Positions 57,915-64,000 of a DNA stretch of 64,000 nucleotides are shown here, in pieces; the first letter of the stretch is position 1, and each line of letters begins with the position of its first letter. The stretch covers positions 102,396 to 166,395 of the forward strand of contig PNNH01000084.1 in NCBI GenBank assembly GCA_013824165.1, read 5' to 3'. The stretch is from Methylibium sp. GTDB taxonomy: Bacteria > Pseudomonadota > Gammaproteobacteria > Burkholderiales > Burkholderiaceae_C. The position numbers were made by a program, and so were the translations under genes. Under the pieces are notes generated by a model, which made no database searches, was not told the origin of the DNA, and saw only the letters and a program-made list of their open reading frames with translations.

Positions 57915-59888
57915 TCAACGGCCGTACAGCACCTGCGGCAGCCACAGGCCGATGGCAGGGAACATGTAGAGCAGGACGATCGCCACCACCTGGATGCCCA
58001 TGAAGGGCAGCATGCCGGCAAAGATCTGGTTCAGCGTCACATGCTTGGGCGCCACGCCCTTCAGGTAGAAGGCCGCCATCGCCACCGGTGGGCTCAGGAA
58101 GGCGGTCTGGAGGTTCAGCGCCACCAGCAGGCCGAAGAACAGCGGGTCGACGCCGAAGTTGTCCAGCAGCGGGATGAAGATGGGCATGAAGATCACGATG
58201 ATCTCGGTCCACTCCAAGGGCCAGCCGAGGATGAAGATGATGACCTGGCTGAGGATCAGGAACTCGACCTTCGTCAGGTTCAGGCTCATCACCCAGGTCT
58301 CGACCAGCTCCTGGCCGCCCAGCAGCGCAAAGGCGGCCGAGAAGATGGCCGAGCCGACGAACAGCCAGCACACCATGGCGCTGGTCTTGGCGGTGAGGAA
58401 CACGCTTTCCTTGACCACCTCGAAGGTCAGCTGCTTGTAGGCCACCGCCAGCAGGAAGCCGCCCAGGGCGCCGACTGCCGCCGCCTCGGTGGGCGTGGCT
58501 AGGCCCAGCACGATGGAGCCCAGCACGGCCAGGATGAGCACCAGCAGCGGGAAGAAGCTGGACAGCAGCATCTTGAAGATCTCGAGCCGCGCGAAGCTGA
58601 GGATGGCGTAGAAGGCCAGCAGCGCTGCGCCGCCGACACCCAGGCCGATCCAGTAGCCCATCGGGGCCGGCACGCGCTCGCCGGGCGCGGCGCTTGTGGC
58701 CGAGGCTGCAGTCGAGGCTGTCGACGGGGGTGCCGCCAGCTCGGGCGCGGCCGCCGGTTCGCTGGCTGCCGCCTCGGCGCCGATTTCCTTGAGCTCGCCT
58801 TCCGCGGCCGCCTCGCTGGCCGCATCGCCCGGGGGCTCGGCCAGATCACTGCTGGCCGGCTCGGCCAGTCCGCCCTCGGCGGGCTCGCTGCTTTCCGCAC
58901 CCATCTCGGTCATCGCGCTGGCCGCCTCTTCGATGGGGGCTGCGCGCGTCACGCTGTTGTAGCTGCTCAGCGCTACCACGGCGTAGAGGATGGCTGGCAG
59001 CAGCGCGATGCCCAGCTGCTTGAGCAGGTAGCTGGCGGCCACGCCATGGTTGCGCCGGCCCTTGAGTGCGTTGATCAGCACCGGCAGAGCACGCTTGACC
59101 TGGTCTGCGCCGACTTTCAGCAGCGGTTCGGGCAGGGGCACGAAGCGCTGTTCGGCTGTCAGCGGCGGCGCCATGTCGGGCCGGATCTTGGCCAGGATGA
59201 TGACGTAGACGATGTACAGGCCTGCCAGCATGAGTCCGGGGAAGAAGGCGCCAGCGTAGAGCTGCACCACTGACACGCCAGCGGTGGCGCCGTAGACGAT
59301 CAGCATCACCGAGGGTGGGATCAGGATGCCCAGGCAGCCGCCGGCGGTGATGGCGCCGGCCGACAGGCGCACGTCGTAGCCGCCCTTGAGCATCTGCGGC
59401 AGCGCCAGCAGGCCCATCAGCGTGACCACCGCGCCGACGATGCCGGTGGCGGTGGCGAACACGGCGCAGGTCACCAGGGTGGCAACAGCCAGCGAGCCCG
59501 GCACGCGCGCCAGCGCCAGGTGCAGGCTGCGGAACAGCTTCTCGATCAGATTGGCCCGCTCGACCAGATAGCCCATGAAGACGAAGAGCGGAATCGAGAT
59601 CAGCACATCGTTGGACATCACCTTGTAGGCCGACTGCACCATCAGGTTCAGGGTCTTGGCGGTGTTCTCCTCGTAGGCGATCCAGGTGAAGAGCATGCCC
59701 ATGCCCATCAACGTGAAGGCCGTGGGGAAGCCCAGCATGATGGCCACCACCACCAGTGAGAGCATCAGCAGGCCGATATGGCCGTTGGTGATCTTGGGTG
59801 CGGCGATCAGCATGCCGAGTGCTGCCGCGATGATCAGCCCCATCAGGATGAAGCCGAACCAGAGTTCCTTGCGCAACTTGAATTTCAT
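57915..59888 (-). CDS. TRAP transporter large permease (DctM) with a long internal insertion
   Basis: A 657-residue inner-membrane protein; canonical DctM is about 430. The first half has GFPTAFTLMGMGMLF, VFMGYLVERANLIEKLF, GIVGAVVTLMGLLALPQML and GGCLGILIPPSVMLIVYG. The second half resumes with LGLATPTEAAAVGALGGFLLAV and FVGSAIFSAAFALLGGQELVE. Between about 240 and 440 is an insertion with two extra hydrophobic spans (about 290-310 and 410-430) and an Ala/Glu/Pro/Ser-rich linker at 312-405. It overlaps the DctQ gene by 4 bp. Confidence 0.88.
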   Translation of the reverse strand: MKFKLRKELWFGFILMGLIIAAALGMLIAAPKITNGHIGLLMLSLVVVAIMLGFPTAFTLMGMGMLFTWIAYEENTAKTLNLMVQSAYKVMSNDVLISIPLFVFMGYLVERANLIEKLFRSLHLALARVPGSLAVATLVTCAVFATATGIVGAVVTLMGLLALPQMLKGGYDVRLSAGAITAGGCLGILIPPSVMLIVYGATAGVSVVQLYAGAFFPGLMLAGLYIVYVIILAKIRPDMAPPLTAEQRFVPLPEPLLKVGADQVKRALPVLINALKGRRNHGVAASYLLKQLGIALLPAILYAVVALSSYNSVTRAAPIEEAASAMTEMGAESSEPAEGGLAEPASSDLAEPPGDAASEAAAEGELKEIGAEAAASEPAAAPELAAPPSTASTAASATSAAPGERVPAPMGYWIGLGVGGAALLAFYAILSFARLEIFKMLLSSFFPLLVLILAVLGSIVLGLATPTEAAAVGALGGFLLAVAYKQLTFEVVKESVFLTAKTSAMVCWLFVGSAIFSAAFALLGGQELVETWVMSLNLTKVEFLILSQVIIFILGWPLEWTEIIVIFMPIFIPLLDNFGVDPLFFGLLVALNLQTAFLSPPVAMAAFYLKGVAPKHVTLNQIFAGMLPFMGIQVVAIVLLYMFPAIGLWLPQVLYGR

Positions 59889-60514
59889 GATGCTGCCTTG
59901 CCGCCTTCCTTGGCCACCACGTACTGGTCCAGCGCCTCGATGTCGGCGTCCTTCACATGCACCATCTCCTTGAGCTTCTCGACGTCGACCTCCTCGACGT
60001 CCTCATCGCGCGCCGGCCATTCGCCGGTGCGCAGGCAGATCACGCAACGCACGATCTCGACCAGGCCCTGCAGCAGCAGCGCGCCGCCGGCGATCGGAAT
60101 CACGAACTTGAAGGGGTAGAGCGGCAGCGCATCGGCCGAGAAGGTCTGCTCGCGGATGGCCAGCGACTCCTGTGCATAGTTCCAGCCGGCCCAGGTCAGC
60201 GCGACGATGCCAGGCATGAAGAACACCAGGTACAGCAGCAGATCGATCGCGGCCTGCGTGCGCGGGCGGAAGAAGCCGTAGAGCACATCGCCGCGCACAT
60301 GGCCGTTCTTGGAGAGCGTGTAGGCGCCGGCGCACATGAAGAGCGTGCCATACAGCATGATCTGGGCGTCCAGCACCCATGCATGGGGTTTGTTCAGCAC
60401 ATAGCGTGAGAACACCTCCCAGCTGATCAGCAGCGTCAGGCCGACGACCGACCAGGCAAAGGTCTTGCCGATCCAGGTGGAGAGGCGGTCCACCGCCAGC
60501 AGCAGGTTCTGCAT
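59885..60514 (-). CDS. TRAP transporter small permease (DctQ)
   Basis: A 209-residue protein with four membrane helices: LLLAVDRLSTWIGKTFAWSVVGLTLLISWEVFSRYVL, MLYGTLFMCAGAYTL, AIDLLLYLVFFMPGIVALTW and VIPIAGGALLLQGLVEIVRCV. SWEVFSRYVLNKPHAW is typical of DctQ. A charged C-terminal tail of about 40 residues follows (EDVEEVDVEKLKEM). It overlaps the DctM gene by 4 bp and follows the binding-protein gene after a hairpin. Confidence 0.88.
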   Translation of the reverse strand: MQNLLLAVDRLSTWIGKTFAWSVVGLTLLISWEVFSRYVLNKPHAWVLDAQIMLYGTLFMCAGAYTLSKNGHVRGDVLYGFFRPRTQAAIDLLLYLVFFMPGIVALTWAGWNYAQESLAIREQTFSADALPLYPFKFVIPIAGGALLLQGLVEIVRCVICLRTGEWPARDEDVEEVDVEKLKEMVHVKDADIEALDQYVVAKEGGKAAS

Positions 60515-60561
60515 TCGCGAGTCCTTCCAGACTTCGAAGGGGATCTACATAACAAAAAGAG

Positions 60562-60587
60562 GCCGGAGCGCTGCAGCGCGCTCCGGC
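60562..60587 (-). terminator. Intercistronic hairpin with T-run between dctP-like and dctQ-like genes
   Basis: Read leftwards, a GC-rich stem of about 9-10 bp (60562-60571 with 60578-60587) is followed by TCTTTTTGTT. This is a classical terminator shape, here inside the operon. It would let the binding protein be made in excess over the permeases. Confidence 0.7.
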
Positions 60588-60630
60588 GGTCCGTTCAGGG
60601 TGGCCCTGGCGGCCACCCCTGGCTGAGGCA

Positions 60631-61767
60631 TCAGCCCTTCTTCGGCGGAGCCTTGCGGCCGAAGTAGTGGTTGTAGGCCATCTTGAAATCGACCGTGTAG
60701 TCGTTCTGCCATTGGCCGGCGCGGCCTGCGAAGGCACGCTGGCTGTCCAGGATCTTCTGGAACATCGCGTTCTCGCCGCCCTTCTTGGCCATGATCTTGT
60801 CCCAGGCCGCAAGCTGACCGCGCAGGATGGCATCTGGCGTCTTGTAGAACTTGACGCCCTGCTTCTTCAGCTCGATGTAGTCCGTCGAGTTGCGCTCGAT
60901 GGCCTTCCAGCTCATGTCGGCACTGGCGGCCTGCACCGCATACTCGATGATGGACTTCAGCTCCGTCGGCAGCGCATTCAGCTTGGTCTTGTTGAACAGG
61001 ATCTCGAACTGCTCGCCGCTCTGGTGGAAGCTCTGCAGCATGCAGTTCTTCACCACATCAGGGAAGCCCAGCAGGCGGTCGGACGAGGCGTTGTTGAACT
61101 CGGCGCCGTCGATCAGACCGCGGTCCAGTGCTGGCACGATTTCGCCGCCGGGCAGCGGATTCACCGCGGCGCCCATATCGGTGTACATGTCCACCGCCAG
61201 ACCGACAGTGCGGAACTTGACGCCCTTCAAGTCGTCGGCCTTGGCGATCGGCTTCTTGAACCAGCCGAAAGGCTGGGTGGGCATCGGGCCGTACAAGAAG
61301 GAGGTCACATCCAGGTTCAGCGACTTGTAGACCTCTTCGAGCAGCTGCTTGCCGCCGCCATAGTTGTGCCAGGCCAGCAGCATGTTCGGGTCCATGCCGA
61401 AGGAAGGCCCGGAACCCCACAGCGCCAGCGCCGAGTTCTTGCCGTAGTGGTAAGCCACCACGCCGTGGCCGCCATCCAGCGTGCCCTTGCTGACGGCATC
61501 CAGCAGCTGGAAGGCCGGCACCACCGAGCCGGCCGGCAGCACCTCGATCTTCAGGCGGCCTCCCGCCATGTCGTTGACCTTCTTGGCGAAGTCGCTGGCG
61601 TACTCGTGGAAGATGTCCTTGGCGGGCCAGGTCGACTGGAAGCGCAGGCTGGTGGTCTGCGCGGTGGCGATCATCGGCGCGGCCAACGCGCCTGCGGCCA
61701 CGGTGCCGGTGGCGGCCTTCTTCAGGAAGCGGCGGCGCTGGGCCGGGACTTTGGTGTTCTCGCTCAT
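60631..61767 (-). CDS. TRAP transporter substrate-binding protein (DctP, TakP-like)
   Basis: A 378-residue periplasmic protein with a twin-arginine signal (QRRRFLKKAATG, residues 10-21). The mature start SLRFQSTWPAKDIFHEYASDFAKKVN and the segments GTLDGGHGVVAYHYGKNSALALWGSGPSFG and FRTVGLAVDMYTDMGAAVNPLPGGEIVPAL match the TakP-like subgroup that binds 2-oxo acids or lactate-like acids. The start at 61767 is preferred; ATG at 61779 is another option. It is the first gene of the TRAP operon. Confidence 0.9.
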   Translation of the reverse strand: MSENTKVPAQRRRFLKKAATGTVAAGALAAPMIATAQTTSLRFQSTWPAKDIFHEYASDFAKKVNDMAGGRLKIEVLPAGSVVPAFQLLDAVSKGTLDGGHGVVAYHYGKNSALALWGSGPSFGMDPNMLLAWHNYGGGKQLLEEVYKSLNLDVTSFLYGPMPTQPFGWFKKPIAKADDLKGVKFRTVGLAVDMYTDMGAAVNPLPGGEIVPALDRGLIDGAEFNNASSDRLLGFPDVVKNCMLQSFHQSGEQFEILFNKTKLNALPTELKSIIEYAVQAASADMSWKAIERNSTDYIELKKQGVKFYKTPDAILRGQLAAWDKIMAKKGGENAMFQKILDSQRAFAGRAGQWQNDYTVDFKMAYNHYFGRKAPPKKG

Positions 61768-62129
61768 GTCTGTCTCCATGGATTGCGGTTGGGGAACGTC
61801 GCGCCTGAACGAATCAGCCCAGGCTTCGCAGTGGCCCTGTGTCTTTGCAGCAGGTTGCTCGTCAACGAATGTCGAACCCCGCGCCAGCCCACACAACTGG
61901 GTCAAACCCCTGCGCCTGCAAGATCGCGAGCGGACATCGCACGCGCTGCGTAATTCCACGTAGACATCGATGCAACGCTGGGCGACGGTCGCCCGACAGG
62001 CGGCCTTTGTCAGGAAGCGATCAGGGTGATGCAGGGCGAAATGCAAGCTCCGGCAGCATGAGGCAGCCCGCGATGGCCCTCGAAGCTGGGGCCCGCGAAT
62101 CGCAAGTGGAACTGGCGCCCCGTCAGCGC
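61768..62129. other. 362-bp region upstream of the TRAP operon
   Basis: It must hold the TRAP operon promoter and the end of the CYTH-CHAD transcript. No clear sigma-70 or sigma-54 element, long dyad or terminator was found, and open frames through it are shadows. Confidence 0.4.
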
Positions 62130-63686
62130 TCAGCGACGGCTGCGCTTGCGCCAGCGCCGCCAGCTTGCATCGGCTTGCTGCAGGCGCAGCGCATGCTCAG
62201 GCTGCAGATAGCCCAGCGCAAAGGCCGCCTGCAGCCGGCGCTGTTGGGCGGCTTGCTGGCGGGCCTGCTGCAGCGCTTGCTCCAGATCGTTGAGCTCACC
62301 GAGCTGCTGGTGCAGTGGCTTGAGTCCTTGCGCTTGAGCGTCGGCCTGGGCGCCGGGCAGCAGCTCAGCCGTCTGCTCCAGCGCATAGCGCAGGCGGCGC
62401 AAGCGCTGGCGCAGCCGGTGGCGCTCTTCGGCAGCCAGGCCGGTGATGTGTTTGCCGCTGCCTTGCAGCGCATCCTGCCAGCGTGCCAGCCGGGCCTGGC
62501 AGCTGCGTCGCAGCGCTCCGCCACTGCCCGGGTGCGGGACTGAGTCGGTACGGCTGCCGCCCGCGCCGCTCAGCAGCGCCAGCAGATCAAGCATCAGCGC
62601 CTGGGCTTCGAAACTGCGCAGCAGCTCAGCCGCGCTGCGGCGCGGGCCGCCGTCCGCGATGTCCGCCGTGTCCGCCGCGTCATCGTCACTCAGTCCGGTG
62701 GCACGCCACGCCGCGTCGAGCAAGGCTTGCCAGGGCGTCTGGCTCTGGACGTCGGCGTCGCGCGCAGCGGACAGGCTGCGGCGCAGCGCCTGAGCCGCAG
62801 CGCGCAGGGCGCGCAGCTCTTGTTCCTGCGGCCAGCCGTCCTTGGCGGGCAGGCCTTGCAGCAGCTGCAGGCCCACCATCAGACGCAGCAGGCCGACCCG
62901 CAGCTGGTGCAGGTGTTCGGGGGCATGGCTGCCGCTGGCGATCTGCGAGGCATTGCCCAGCAGCGGCTCCAGCGCCGCTTGCAGCAGCTGCTTCAAGGCC
63001 TGTTGCGCGCTGCTGCCGCGTCGCCACGGTGCCGCAGAGGCCAAGGCCGGCGGCGCGGCCGGCTGTGCGCGCGCCAGCAGATCGCCGCGCAGGGCCTTGC
63101 TGCGATGCTCCAGCCACAGCCCGTGGGTGGATACGAAGTCGCGCGCCAGCTGCAGCAGGGCGCCGGGGCTGCCGCTCTTCAGCTCGATCTCCAGTTCGAG
63201 CACCGGTATCTCGCGCTGGCCCGCCTCGGCATCGGCCACCAAGCGTCCTTCGTCTAGCGCCAGCTCCAGCACGCTGTCGCCTTGCGTGAGCAGCACGCTG
63301 TGGCGCCGGATGTCGGTGCGGAACAGGCAGTGGAGCGCCGCTTCGCCGCCGAGTTCGCTGACGCGCGCCAGCAGCACATCGCCCGCGGGATGCCCCGCAT
63401 GGCGCGCCACATCCAGCGCCGGCATCGCCGCAGACTGACCCAGGGCCACGTTGTGCTCCGGCCTTGTCATGCCATCCGACGCCTCGCCCTTGAGCGTCTG
63501 CACCCAGCACCGGCCCTCGCGGCGCAGGCGCAGCGCAAAGCCGGCGGCTGCCAGATCGCGCGCCGGCGTGTCGAAATAGGCGGCTTGCAGGCGTTCGCTG
63601 CGCAGCGAGCCGGCGCTCTTCAGCCAGAGCAGCAGCGGACGCCGCTGCTCGGGCGGAATCTGGAAGCGCAGTTCGATCTCTTGCAT
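62130..63686 (-). CDS. CYTH and CHAD domain protein
   Basis: A 518-residue protein. The N-terminal CYTH (triphosphate tunnel metalloenzyme) domain covers about 1-200. It starts with the ExExR-type motif EIELRF, then YFDTPARDLAAAGFALRLRREG and WVQTLKG. The CHAD domain (about 225-515) is helical and rich in conserved basic residues (HLHQLRVGLLRLMVGL, RHRLRQRLRRLRYALEQ). CYTH-CHAD proteins are linked to inorganic polyphosphate: CYTH can hydrolyse triphosphate and CHAD binds polyP. It is divergent from the alkane monooxygenase gene. Confidence 0.9.
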   Translation of the reverse strand: MQEIELRFQIPPEQRRPLLLWLKSAGSLRSERLQAAYFDTPARDLAAAGFALRLRREGRCWVQTLKGEASDGMTRPEHNVALGQSAAMPALDVARHAGHPAGDVLLARVSELGGEAALHCLFRTDIRRHSVLLTQGDSVLELALDEGRLVADAEAGQREIPVLELEIELKSGSPGALLQLARDFVSTHGLWLEHRSKALRGDLLARAQPAAPPALASAAPWRRGSSAQQALKQLLQAALEPLLGNASQIASGSHAPEHLHQLRVGLLRLMVGLQLLQGLPAKDGWPQEQELRALRAAAQALRRSLSAARDADVQSQTPWQALLDAAWRATGLSDDDAADTADIADGGPRRSAAELLRSFEAQALMLDLLALLSGAGGSRTDSVPHPGSGGALRRSCQARLARWQDALQGSGKHITGLAAEERHRLRQRLRRLRYALEQTAELLPGAQADAQAQGLKPLHQQLGELNDLEQALQQARQQAAQQRRLQAAFALGYLQPEHALRLQQADASWRRWRKRSRR

Positions 63687-63768
63687 GGCTGCGGATCATG
63701 CCAGCTGGGTGTGTCGACTCAGCAGCAGCCCTCTTGACCGGTGCCAAGGCGGCGCTCAGCATCGGCTC

Positions 63769-64000
63769 ATGCACGCCAGCTCACCGACTTCGCCCCTTCC
63801 GCCCGCCGCCCGCTGGCGCGACAGCAAGCGTTGGTGGTGGTTGCTATCGCCTGCCTTCCCAGCGCTGGTGTGGCTGAACCTGGTCAAGTACCAACTCACC
63901 GGCGTCGAAGCCTGGTTGTGGGTCAGCAGCCTGGTGATGTACGGCCTGATCCCGCTGCTGGATACCTGGCTTGGCGAAGACCATGCCAATCCGCCTGAGA
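63769..64000 (+). CDS. alkB: Alkane 1-monooxygenase, N-terminal part (cut by window end)
   Basis: The 77 residues seen run from the ATG at 63769 to the window edge. WWWLLSPAFPALVWLNLVKYQ is the first membrane helix, WLWVSSLVMYGLIPLLDTWLGED the second, and the segment IPLLDTWLGEDHANPPE closely matches the start of AlkB-type non-haem di-iron alkane hydroxylases, which oxidise medium-chain alkanes at the terminal carbon. The His-rich iron sites lie beyond the window. A xylene monooxygenase-like relative remains possible. Confidence 0.72.
   Translation, partial: MHASSPTSPLPPAARWRDSKRWWWLLSPAFPALVWLNLVKYQLTGVEAWLWVSSLVMYGLIPLLDTWLGEDHANPPE

Noticed and set aside
61839..62543. A 234-codon plus-strand frame
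   Set aside because: It is mostly antisense to the CYTH-CHAD gene, with no recognisable domain or start signal.
1..64000. CRISPR arrays, rRNA, tRNA or a complete insertion sequence
   Set aside because: No regularly spaced direct repeats, no tRNA cloverleaf ending in CCA-like acceptor stems, no rRNA motifs and no intact transposase gene were seen. A tRNA-scanning run would settle this.

Overview
The window looks like chromosomal DNA of a high-GC betaproteobacterium of the order Burkholderiales, probably near Roseateles, Pelomonas, Mitsuaria or Rubrivivax. The evidence is strong G/C bias at third codon positions, a Bug/TctC-type binding protein, a fused indolepyruvate:ferredoxin oxidoreductase, a PEP-CTERM sorted protein, TRAP and peptide ABC systems, and tightly packed genes with ATGA overlaps. 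No rRNA, tRNA, CRISPR array or complete insertion sequence was seen. The genus is inference. || Layout. 1-3.3 kb: the tail of an unknown gene, then a PstS-like binding protein overlapping a PAS-GGDEF-EAL protein. 3.3-9.7 kb (minus): a compact operon of GH20 hexosaminidase plus a complete sugar ABC transporter. 9.7-13.1 kb: RidA, divergent from a PLP amino-acid deaminase and an N-acyl-D-amino-acid deacylase. 13.1-15.5 kb: a less GC-biased, palindrome-rich island holding a YjjJ-type HTH-HipA kinase and a ~0.5 kb element with 33-bp terminal inverted repeats and an integrase remnant. 15.5-22.7 kb: a QseBC-like two-component system, divergent from a GH19 chitinase, a TonB-dependent receptor and a lactonase-fold protein. 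22.7-28.6 kb: uridine kinase and a five-gene peptide ABC operon. 28.9-31.8 kb: DUF2164, LysE, a membrane protein, a VOC protein and an Acg-like Tat lipoprotein. 32-35 kb: an unusual envelope module with a small helical protein, a lipoprotein, an orphan FlgH-like protein and a Crp-like regulator. || 35-38.7 kb: an M19 dipeptidase, a renalase-like FAD enzyme, a Trp-rich small protein, an SDR and an NAD(P)H oxidoreductase. 39-42.2 kb: a PEP-CTERM protein behind a textbook sigma-54 promoter with a CRP-like palindrome, a secretin-like exported protein, a methyltransferase and a Bug protein. 42.2-45 kb: BKACE and hydroxyacyl-CoA dehydrogenase divergent from LysR. 45.1-47.3 kb: a 110-residue, Cys-free, internally duplicated protein overlapping a radical SAM enzyme, next to a secreted metalloprotease; this pair is the best candidate for an undescribed system. 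47.3-55.3 kb: EamA exporter, TonB-C-like protein, Lrp regulator divergent from the fused IOR, and a TPR-GGDEF protein. 55.4-57.8 kb: a chemoreceptor and a periplasmic binding protein. 57.9-61.8 kb (minus): a TRAP transporter whose large subunit carries a long Ala/Glu-rich insertion. 62.1-64 kb: a CYTH-CHAD protein and the start of an alkane monooxygenase. || Working together, GH19, GH20, the TonB receptor and the sugar ABC transporter suggest scavenging of chitin or peptidoglycan sugars. RidA, the deaminase and the deacylase suggest use of (N-acyl-)D-amino acids. The second half is a mixture of organic-acid transport and catabolism, envelope functions and c-di-GMP or chemosensory signalling.
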